From contig JBKEDH010000013.1 of the NCBI GenBank assembly GCA_047975295.1, forward strand, positions 1-36,024: a stretch of DNA of 36,024 bases. The letters are read 5' to 3'. A model generated the notes under the pieces. The model worked only from the letters and a program-made list of their open reading frames with translations. It did not search any database and was not told the origin of the DNA. Made by a program: the position numbers and the translations under genes. Positions 1 through 6,614 of the stretch are shown here, in pieces; position 1 is the stretch's first letter, and each line of letters begins with the position of its first letter. The stretch comes from JBKEDH01 sp047975295. Lineage in GTDB: Bacteria > Bacteroidota > Bacteroidia > Flavobacteriales > Flavobacteriaceae.

Positions 1-33
1 CAAAAAGATTTGGAAAAATCCGAAAAAAGGTAA
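1..33 (+). CDS. Possible 3' end of an upstream gene
   Basis: Frame 1 reads QKDLEKSEKR and then a TAA stop at 31-33. This could be the charged tail of a gene that starts before the window. An AAAAAGG purine run and an ATG at 38 follow within a few bases, which is the spacing expected between operon genes. Ten codons are too few to identify a protein. Confidence 0.25.
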   Translation, partial: QKDLEKSEKR

Positions 34-37
34 AATT

Positions 38-466
38 ATGATTAGTCTAATCGCTTCAATAATTTTATTATCCTTAATTTTCGGGTTAATTGGCTACTTT
101 ATAACTGAAAAAGGAATTTTAGAACCGTTTAAATTTATATCAATTGTTTTTCTATATCTCTTTTTACGCATAATTTCGTTAAAATTTCATCAATTAGCAC
201 AGCTATTATCTTCTATTTTTCCTCATTCTACATCAAAAATAAACTATACAAAAAGTCTATCATACAAATTTAAACAGGTTCTAATAATATCATTGTATGG
301 TTATATCCCTTATTTAAAATTATATTTCAATCCAAAAAGCATATTGCCTTTTGGCATGGGCACTAGATTGGTTTCGGTATATTCGGCATTAAAGATATTG
401 TTTGCTATTATTGTAAATTCAAATGGTTTTAAAGAAACGATTACCGAAGCATCCCACACGTTATAA
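38..466 (+). pseudogene. Doubtful membrane ORF, chimeric with a MITE-like element
   Basis: The ORF has 142 codons. It opens with a hydrophobic stretch (residues 1-20 begin MISLIASIILLSLIFGLIGY) after a purine-rich AAAAAGG, so the start looks real. Codons 29-81 lie inside the MITE-like element at 122-281, and the 3' 157 bp run antisense to the TonB receptor gene. Only the first ~28 codons are therefore likely to be host coding sequence. The best reading is the 5' end of a small membrane-protein gene whose remainder was replaced by the insertion, although the ORF may not be a gene at all. No family was recognised. Confidence 0.2.
122..281 (-). mobile_element. MITE-like element, copy 1
   Basis: This is a 160 bp element with imperfect terminal inverted repeats of about 20 bp. 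The left end reads GAACCGTTTAAATTTATAT. The right end, reverse-complemented, reads GAACCTGTTTAAATTTGTAT. A TA dinucleotide lies immediately outside both ends (120-121 and 282-283), as expected of a TA target duplication. A second copy lies inverted at 11282-11439 and matches at roughly 85-90% by eye, with a few 1-2 base gaps. The element is too short to encode a transposase. It is most simply a non-autonomous derivative of an insertion sequence of unknown family. Confidence 0.75.
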
Positions 467-2136
467 CTTTCGCCACTAGTTCTCTCGGTATATTTATAAA
501 TAATGTTATGGCTTACATGTTTAAACAGTTGTGAACTGAAACGTCCTGTAATTTGATGTTTTAACGAATTAATGGCATATTTGGAAAAATTAACATCCAA
601 GGCCTTAATTTGGTCGTCTATATACGTATAGCCCAATGTTAGACTTTGGTTGTATTGACTTATTTTGAAATGATATGACGCATCCAATTCAATACCCGTA
701 GTGTTTAGACCAGCAATATTGGTGGCCTGCCATTTATCGTCTTCGTTTTCTTTTACATAATCGATTAATTTTTTAGAATCTCTATTAAAAAAACTGAACG
801 ATCCCGTAAAATTGGAAGTGATATATTTTAATCCTATTTCTTGGGCAAAGGCTTCTTCGGGTTTAAGGTTTTCGTTTCCTATATTGACTGGGTCGGTATA
901 AAACAGATCTGTATAAGTAGGTATGCGGTACGTATAGCCCATGTTGGCATAGGCTTTTAAGTTGTCGCTTATACGGTAGCCAATGTCGATACCCGGAAAA
1001 GCATGGAATTTAAAGTCTGAAAAATACGAAACAGCAATACCTGGCGTAATATCCAATTTATCATTGGCCAACTTTAATAGATGCTCTAAGAATAAATTTG
1101 CCATAAACCGATTTCTATTGCCCAGATTATTACTTTTAAAATAGGTTTTCGAGAGGTCGATACCAAAACCGGTAATGCCTATATTAGAGGTATAGGATGC
1201 ATTAGCTTCGACACCTATTTTATCGGATATATGTAAATTTCGATAAATGGAAGGATCTTGGCGTACATAAATATATTCATCTTGGTTGCGTTTCCAATAT
1301 ATTCGAGGCGTTATGCTTAATTTATTTGATACAAATTTTGTTGAAAACCCAATTAAACTGTTCTGGGTCTCTTCGTATTGGTCTATTGCGGCTGGAGTAG
1401 CGTAAAAACCATTAGCTCCAAATTTACGTTCGCTAAAATTCGAAATCATTTCAATGGCCTGTCCTTTTTTATTAAAAATACTCTTTAAAAAATAGTTTTG
1501 GTTGTCGTAATCGGTGTTATAACGATAACCGTCCGAAGTGTTCCGGTCGGCATGGAAAATATGGGCCGAGTTTTCTAAATTTAACCCTGTTGTAACCGAT
1601 GTATTTAGCTGTTTGTAAGAGCCTGTTTCGATATTTGCCAATAAGCCGTTATTCCATTTTTTCTTGGTAACAATATTAATAGCGCCAGTAAAGGCATTTT
1701 GCCCATAAATTCTGGCAGCAGGGCCTTTAATAATTTCTATACGCTCAATAACTTCTAATGGCAAAGTAGCATTTAATGAGTGGTGCCCCGTTTGTGCATC
1801 GTCCATTTTTATACCATCTATAAGCACCAAGGTCTGATCGAAACTTCCGCCACGTATATACAAATCGGCTTGAGATCCACCGGTACCACGACGACGTATA
1901 TCTACTCCGGTAACTTGTTGCAGTAAATCGATTAGGTTAACAGCAGCGCTGTTCTTTATGTCGTTTGAAGTGATTACCGAAATGGTTCTGGAATTTTCCT
2001 TAAAAGGTAAATCGATACGATTGGCGGTAATAACCACTTCGCTTAATGTATTATTTTTGTTTTGCTGCTCTTGGGCATTCGTTATTACATAACAAAGAAG
2101 AATAAAAGTAACGGCTAAAAAGATGTTATTTTTCAT
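310..2136 (-). CDS. TonB-dependent outer-membrane receptor (BtuB/cirA-like)
   Basis: The 608-residue product is an outer-membrane active transporter driven by TonB-ExbBD. A signal peptide covers about residues 1-21, ending at TNAQ. It is followed by a TonB-box-like LSEVVITANR and a plug domain (about 40-155) with the typical DLLQQVTGVDIRRRG, LYIRGG and IERIEIIKGPA blocks. A beta-barrel follows and ends in GLKYNFK, with the terminal aromatic signature. The length fits the small BtuB-like class rather than SusC receptors (about 1000 aa), and there is no SusD neighbour. It is divergent from a MocR-type regulator across 79 bp that carry repeated operator-like half-sites, so control by that protein is likely. 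The substrate cannot be read from the sequence; a vitamin, amino-compound or metal chelate are all possible. Confidence 0.9.
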   Translation of the reverse strand: MKNNIFLAVTFILLCYVITNAQEQQNKNNTLSEVVITANRIDLPFKENSRTISVITSNDIKNSAAVNLIDLLQQVTGVDIRRRGTGGSQADLYIRGGSFDQTLVLIDGIKMDDAQTGHHSLNATLPLEVIERIEIIKGPAARIYGQNAFTGAINIVTKKKWNNGLLANIETGSYKQLNTSVTTGLNLENSAHIFHADRNTSDGYRYNTDYDNQNYFLKSIFNKKGQAIEMISNFSERKFGANGFYATPAAIDQYEETQNSLIGFSTKFVSNKLSITPRIYWKRNQDEYIYVRQDPSIYRNLHISDKIGVEANASYTSNIGITGFGIDLSKTYFKSNNLGNRNRFMANLFLEHLLKLANDKLDITPGIAVSYFSDFKFHAFPGIDIGYRISDNLKAYANMGYTYRIPTYTDLFYTDPVNIGNENLKPEEAFAQEIGLKYITSNFTGSFSFFNRDSKKLIDYVKENEDDKWQATNIAGLNTTGIELDASYHFKISQYNQSLTLGYTYIDDQIKALDVNFSKYAINSLKHQITGRFSSQLFKHVSHNIIYKYTERTSGESYNVWDASVIVSLKPFEFTIIANNIFNAEYTETNLVPMPKGNMLFGLKYNFK

Positions 2137-2186
2137 AGATGCTTTTTTTGGTAAATTATTTTAAACAATACAAAATTCGTAACTTT

Positions 2187-2231
2187 CCGGACTATAAACA
2201 TAGTCCAGTTTTAAAATGACAGATAGTCCGG
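2187..2231. promoter_or_regulatory. Candidate MocR operator: three ATAGTCC half-sites
   Basis: CCGGACTAT (2187-2195) and ATAGTCCAG (2200-2208) form a 7+7 bp perfect inverted repeat, GGACTAT-AAAC-ATAGTCC. A third copy, ATAGTCCGG (2223-2231), is an exact reverse complement of the first 9-mer and a direct repeat of the second, starting 23 bp further on. The third half-site lies inside codons 3-6 of the regulator gene. A mix of direct and inverted half-sites is known for MocR/PdxR-type regulators. The position suggests autoregulation and control of the divergent TonB receptor. A TAACTTTC sequence at 2180-2187 is a one-mismatch -7 element for the regulator. Confidence 0.65.
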
Positions 2232-3712
2232 ATAAAAAATTGCTAAAACAGCTTATTTATTTCGATAAAACAAACACTACAGCGGTTTATATTCAAATAG
2301 CCCAACAAATTATCAATGCCATTCAGAGAGGCTATTTAATAAAAGGTGCTGCATTGCCCGGCACACGGATTTTTAGCAAATTATTAAAAATACACCGCAA
2401 TACAGCTGTGGCGGCTTATGACGAATTGGCCTCGCAAGGTTGGGTAGAAATTGTTCCAAACAAAGGCACTTTTATCTTGGTACCGGAACAAAAACCGATA
2501 ACTATAAAAGCGGTATCCCAACATATAAACCAAGTCCATCAATACCCTAAAAGCACAGGATTTCCATTTCAACCATCTTTTCACTTGGCATCGACACTGC
2601 AAAACAGCAACTCAAAATACAATATTAACGATGGTCAACCCGATTTACGCTTACACCCTACACACGAATTTTCAAGATGGTATAGTGCATCGATGAAACG
2701 TAAAACCCTAGTTTCTAAGTGGAACCAAACAACAATAAACGCATATTCGGCATTCGAGGTTCAGTTAAGCAATTTTTTAAATTCAACACGGGGATTTCAT
2801 GTAAAGCCCGAAAATTTGTTAAGTACCCGAAGTACAGAAATGAGTCTATACATTGTTTCGCAGCTTTTAATCAAGACAAACGATATCGTTTTAGTAGGAA
2901 ATTTAAGCCATTATACCGCTAATATGATTTTTCAGCAGTCGGGTGCTATCATTAAAACAATACCTGTGGATAACAATGGTATTGATGTCGATTATATAGA
3001 AAAGCACTTTATTAAGAACACCATACGTTGTGTTTATGTATGTGCCCAACGGCATTATCCTACTACAAAAACACTTAGTGCCGAACGTCGTTTAAAGTTA
3101 ATGCAACTGGCCAAAACATATCAATTTGCCATTATAGAGGACGATTTCGATTACGATTTCCAATTCGAAGGTTCGGCTATGTTACCCATGGCAAGCTCAG
3201 ACTCGCACGGTATGGTTATTTATCTTGGCAAGTTGGGGCAATCGCTGTTTCCAAGTTTCCATACAGGATTTGTTGTTGCTCCCGAGTGTTTAATTACCGA
3301 AGCGAAAAATTACCTACAATTAGTCGATAGGCAGGGAGATATTATACAAAAGCAAATGCTGTCTGAACTTATTAGTGAAGGTGAAATTTACCGACTGCTT
3401 AAAAAAAATATTGTAGCTTATAAGCAACGTTGCGATTATTTATGCAAACATCTTTCCCTGCATTTTAAAACCATAGCAAAATGGAATAAACCTTCTGGAG
3501 GGTTGGCGGTGTGGCTTCAGTTTGACCCCATTATCCCCTTAGCTAAACTTGCCAATCAAGCCGAAAAAAATGATTTATTTTTACCTAAAACCATACTGTA
3601 TCAAAATAAAAGTACCTGTGCTATCCGCTTTGGGTTTGGTCATCTAAATAAAGAGGAAATAGAAATGGCCGTTATAAAATTAAAAGTAGCCTATTTTTCG
3701 GTTATTAAATAG
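2216..3712 (+). CDS. MocR/PdxR-type regulator (GntR HTH plus degenerate aminotransferase domain)
   Basis: The 498-residue protein has the MocR layout. A GntR winged helix (about residues 15-88, with GAALPGTRIFSKLLKIHRNT and the wing GWVEIVPNKGTF) is followed by a fold-type I aminotransferase domain (about 130-495). The normal motif Y-L-G-[ST]-F-S-K-[ST]-L-x-P reads YLGKLGQSLFP here, so the Schiff-base lysine is Gln342; the nearest lysine, K339, is three residues away. The block usually written EDDYDSEF is EDDFDYDF, and the usual GSQQ phosphate-loop block reads RSTEMS. The C-terminal Arg block IRFGFG is kept. PLP binding is therefore doubtful, though DNA binding looks intact. The gene is divergent from the TonB receptor and the two probably form one regulatory unit. 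Ligand unknown. Confidence 0.88.
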   Translation: MTDSPDKKLLKQLIYFDKTNTTAVYIQIAQQIINAIQRGYLIKGAALPGTRIFSKLLKIHRNTAVAAYDELASQGWVEIVPNKGTFILVPEQKPITIKAVSQHINQVHQYPKSTGFPFQPSFHLASTLQNSNSKYNINDGQPDLRLHPTHEFSRWYSASMKRKTLVSKWNQTTINAYSAFEVQLSNFLNSTRGFHVKPENLLSTRSTEMSLYIVSQLLIKTNDIVLVGNLSHYTANMIFQQSGAIIKTIPVDNNGIDVDYIEKHFIKNTIRCVYVCAQRHYPTTKTLSAERRLKLMQLAKTYQFAIIEDDFDYDFQFEGSAMLPMASSDSHGMVIYLGKLGQSLFPSFHTGFVVAPECLITEAKNYLQLVDRQGDIIQKQMLSELISEGEIYRLLKKNIVAYKQRCDYLCKHLSLHFKTIAKWNKPSGGLAVWLQFDPIIPLAKLANQAEKNDLFLPKTILYQNKSTCAIRFGFGHLNKEEIEMAVIKLKVAYFSVIK

Positions 3713-3755
3713 TAAAGTTTAAATCACTTCAATCTAAAAAGTCTAAATAAAAAAG

Positions 3756-3763
3756 TAAATTTG
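3756..3763 (+). promoter_or_regulatory. pheS promoter -7 element (TAAATTTG)
   Basis: TAAATTTG fits the Bacteroidota TAnnTTTG consensus and lies 19 bp before the pheS ATG. No convincing -33 TTG is visible at the usual distance. Confidence 0.5.
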
Positions 3764-3782
3764 CCATTATTTTAATAGAGAT

Positions 3783-4802
3783 ATGATAGAAAAGATAAAA
3801 GCCCTAACTGCCGAAGCCGAAGCTTTTACAACAAAAACAAAAGAAGAGCTGGAAGCTTTTAGAATAAAATATCTGGGCAAAAAAGGCCTGTTGAACGATT
3901 TTTTTGCCGAATTTAAAAACATAGCTAACGACCAGAAGAAAGAATTTGGACAAGCTATAAACACCCTTAAAAAAACGGCCGAAGATAAAGTAAACACCAT
4001 AAAGGAAGCTTTAGATAACAAAGAAGAAAGCAATGCTGTTTACGGTGATTTGTCTCGTCCAGCCGAACCAATAGAGCTTGGAGCAAGGCATCCTATTTCT
4101 ATTGTTAAAAACCAAATTATTGAAATATTTTCGAATATAGGATTTAATGTTAGCGAGGGTCCGGAAGTGGAAGACGACTGGCATAACTTTACTGCATTGA
4201 ACTTACCCGAATACCATCCGGCACGCGATATGCAGGATACTTTTTTTATACAGACCAATCCCGATGTATTATTACGTACGCATACCAGTTCGGTACAAGT
4301 GCGTTATATGGAAAATAACAAGCCTCCCATTCGCACCATTTCACCGGGGCGTGTTTACCGCAACGAAGCCATTTCGGCACGTTCGCACTGTTTTTTCCAT
4401 CAGGTAGAAGGTTTATATATTGATAGAGACGTAAGCTTTGCCGATTTAAAACAAACACTACAGTATTTTACTACACAACTCTTTGGGAAATCGAAAATAC
4501 GACTACGTCCATCCTATTTCCCGTTTACCGAGCCCAGTGCCGAGATAGATGTTTTTTGGGGGTTGGAAACAGAGTCCGATTATCGTATTACCAAAGGTAC
4601 GGGGTGGCTAGAAATTGGCGGTTGCGGTATGGTGGATCCCAATGTGCTGGAAAATTGCAAAATAAATTCTAAGGAATATTCCGGTTTTGCTTTTGGAGTG
4701 GGTATAGACCGTATAGCCATGTTACTGCATCAAATTAACGATATCCGTTTATTAAGCGAAAACGATGTTCGGTTTTTAGAGCAGTTTAAATCTGTATTAT
4801 AA
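3783..4802 (+). CDS. pheS: Phenylalanine-tRNA ligase alpha subunit
   Basis: This is the catalytic alpha subunit of the (alpha-beta)2 enzyme that charges tRNA-Phe in the cytosol. At 339 residues it has the normal bacterial length. An N-terminal coiled-coil region (about 1-85, rich in K, E and A) binds tRNA. The class II core follows with motif 2 (GRVYRNEAISARSHCFFHQVEG), the phenylalanine-pocket strand FPFTEPSAEIDV, the block EIGGCGMVDPNVL and motif 3 (GFAFGVGIDRIAMLLHQINDIR). The start is supported by the TAAATTTG element just upstream. pheT is not adjacent, which is common in Bacteroidota. The gene stands alone between two unrelated regulators. Confidence 0.97.
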   Translation: MIEKIKALTAEAEAFTTKTKEELEAFRIKYLGKKGLLNDFFAEFKNIANDQKKEFGQAINTLKKTAEDKVNTIKEALDNKEESNAVYGDLSRPAEPIELGARHPISIVKNQIIEIFSNIGFNVSEGPEVEDDWHNFTALNLPEYHPARDMQDTFFIQTNPDVLLRTHTSSVQVRYMENNKPPIRTISPGRVYRNEAISARSHCFFHQVEGLYIDRDVSFADLKQTLQYFTTQLFGKSKIRLRPSYFPFTEPSAEIDVFWGLETESDYRITKGTGWLEIGGCGMVDPNVLENCKINSKEYSGFAFGVGIDRIAMLLHQINDIRLLSENDVRFLEQFKSVL

Positions 4803-4905
4803 CCCATACCCTGCTTTGCCATTATCCTAATTTCATTATTACGGGACTTTGTCTTATAGAAATGATTTTCCTTTATATTTTCTATTTAACAATTATTTAA
4901 CTTCG

Positions 4906-4931
4906 TTTAGTTCGGTTTGTTCCGAACTAAA
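4906..4931. promoter_or_regulatory. Candidate operator of the efflux operon, perfect inverted repeat
   Basis: TTTAGTTCGG (4906-4915) and CCGAACTAAA (4922-4931) are perfect 10 bp arms around a TTTGTT spacer. The repeat ends two bases before a -7 element, so a bound dimer would block RNA polymerase. The first gene downstream encodes a GbsR/MarR-type regulator, the obvious candidate ligand. This is the clearest operator-like site in the window. Confidence 0.75.
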
Positions 4932-4933
4932 TG

Positions 4934-4941
4934 TATTTTTG
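4934..4941 (+). promoter_or_regulatory. Efflux operon promoter -7 element (TATTTTTG)
   Basis: TATTTTTG fits TAnnTTTG exactly. It lies directly after the inverted repeat and 21 bp before the regulator ATG. A TTTG in the inverted-repeat spacer (4916-4919) is only 14 bp away, shorter than the usual -33 spacing. Confidence 0.55.
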
Positions 4942-4962
4942 CGCAGTTAAAATTAAAAAATC

Positions 4963-5463
4963 ATGGAAAAATTGAATAACATAAAAGTTAACTTAGTTGA
5001 AAAACTGGGGGTACACATGGAAAAACGGGGGCAAATTGCACCTGTTGCTGCAAGAATTCTGGCTTACGTGGTTTTAACAGGAAAAAAAGGGACAACCTTT
5101 GAAGATTTGGTATCTAACCTCTGTGCCAGCAAAAGCACCATTTCTACACATTTAAACCATTTACAGGACTTAAAGCGTCTAAACTATTTTACAAAACCCG
5201 GCGATAGAAAAAAATACTTTATTATAAATACAGAAACCATGATTAAAGACATTAGCGATTTAATCGACGAATGGAAAGACGAACAGGAACTGCACATAGA
5301 AATAATGAATTATAAGATTGAAGCAAACAAAACATTAGAAAAAGACAATAAATTCGATTGTCATATACACGAAAACTTCATTGAATTTCACAACGAAGCC
5401 ATAAAATCCATAAGCAAATTAAAAGAAACCATTGTAGAACACAAACAATTAATCAAACATTAA
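4963..5463 (+). CDS. GbsR/MarR-family transcriptional regulator
   Basis: The 166-residue protein is a winged-helix regulator. Residues about 20-100 carry the fold: GQIAPVAARILAYVVLT leads into FEDLVSNLCASKSTISTHLNHL (recognition helix) and then a wing with TKPGDRKKYFII. A charged helical tail (about 105-166) probably forms the dimer interface. The arrangement with a chromosomal RND operon starting 2 bp after its stop is a common flavobacterial pattern, in which the regulator represses its own operon. The perfect inverted repeat at 4906-4931 is the likely binding site. An inducer cannot be inferred; hydrophobic drugs, bile-like detergents or lipids are typical for such systems. Confidence 0.88.
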   Translation: MEKLNNIKVNLVEKLGVHMEKRGQIAPVAARILAYVVLTGKKGTTFEDLVSNLCASKSTISTHLNHLQDLKRLNYFTKPGDRKKYFIINTETMIKDISDLIDEWKDEQELHIEIMNYKIEANKTLEKDNKFDCHIHENFIEFHNEAIKSISKLKETIVEHKQLIKH

Positions 5464-5465
5464 AA

Positions 5466-6593
5466 ATGAAACACGTTAAAATGTACAAAATAACAACTTT
5501 AAGTATTTTTGCTTTACTTCTTGTAAGTTGTAACGACAAACAACAGCAGGCACCGCAACAACAACAGGCAATGCCGTTTGCAGTAACAGCCGTACCACAA
5601 AAAAATGTAACCGGATTTATAAAATACCCGACCACAATAGAAGGCACTATTAATAGTGATGTGCGTGCAAAGGTTAGCGGTTATATACAAAAAGTACTGG
5701 TGGACGAAGGCCAAAAAGTACGCAAAGGCCAGGCTTTGTTTAAATTAGAGACCCAGTCGCTTAGTCAAGATGCCGAAGCTGCCAAAGCCAACGTAAACGC
5801 AGCGCAGGTAGAGGTAAATAAATTAAAACCGCTGGTAGAGAAAAACATTATTAGTTCTGTACAATTGGAAACAGCCAAGGCCAAGTTACTTCAGGCTAAA
5901 AGCAGTTACAATAGTGTTGTTGCCAATATTGGCTACGCTACTGTAACCAGTCCGGTCGATGGTTTTGTAGGTGCCATTCCCTACCGAGAGGGGACTTTAG
6001 TAAGTGCTTCAAGCGCAAAACCTTTAACAACAGTGGCCAGCATTGAAAACGTTTACGCCTTTTTCTCGATGAACGAAACCGAATATTTGAACTTCCTTCA
6101 AAAAGCCGAAGGCAAGACCCTTCACGATAAAATTAAAAACTTCCCAAAAGTAAAATTGTTATTGGCAAATGGGCAGACTTACGAAGAAGAAGGCACCATA
6201 CAAACGGTAACAGGACAAATCGATGCTGCTACCGGAACCGTAAGTTTCAGAGCCATGTTCAACAATCCAAATTTATTGCTTACCAATGGCAATAGCGGCA
6301 CCATAGAAATACCAACACATTACAACAACACCTTAGTTATACCGCAGGCAGCCACGTTCGAGCAACAGGGCCAAACCTTTGTTTATAAAGTAGGTGAAGA
6401 CAATGCCGTTATAGCAACCTTAGTAAGTATTAAAGATAAAACCGATTTACTTTATGTGGTCGATGGCGGCCTTAAAGCCGGCGATTTAATTGTACCTAAA
6501 GGCATAGGTAAATTACGTAATCGTATGCCCATACAGCCGCAAACGGTAGCTTTCGATAGTATCGTAAAACCAATAAAACCACTATTTCAATAA
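5466..6593 (+). CDS. RND efflux periplasmic adaptor (HlyD/AcrA family lipoprotein)
   Basis: The 375-residue membrane-fusion protein should link the inner-membrane pump to the outer-membrane channel. A lipoprotein signal with lipobox LVSC gives a lipidated Cys22. The mature N-terminus is unusually glutamine-rich (KQQQAPQQQQA). A split biotinyl-lipoyl domain (VSGYIQKVLVDEGQKVRKGQ and its partner NIGYATVTSPVDGFVGAI) flanks a short coiled-coil hairpin (about 105-155). Beta-barrel and membrane-proximal domains follow (ATGTVSFRAMFNNPN to the C-terminus). It starts 2 bp after the regulator stop and ends 21 bp before the pump gene, so it is in the same operon. An internal ATG at 5481 is an alternative start. 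Confidence 0.94.
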   Translation: MKHVKMYKITTLSIFALLLVSCNDKQQQAPQQQQAMPFAVTAVPQKNVTGFIKYPTTIEGTINSDVRAKVSGYIQKVLVDEGQKVRKGQALFKLETQSLSQDAEAAKANVNAAQVEVNKLKPLVEKNIISSVQLETAKAKLLQAKSSYNSVVANIGYATVTSPVDGFVGAIPYREGTLVSASSAKPLTTVASIENVYAFFSMNETEYLNFLQKAEGKTLHDKIKNFPKVKLLLANGQTYEEEGTIQTVTGQIDAATGTVSFRAMFNNPNLLLTNGNSGTIEIPTHYNNTLVIPQAATFEQQGQTFVYKVGEDNAVIATLVSIKDKTDLLYVVDGGLKAGDLIVPKGIGKLRNRMPIQPQTVAFDSIVKPIKPLFQ

Positions 6594-6614
6594 TCCCTAT
6601 TTTAGATAAGAATT

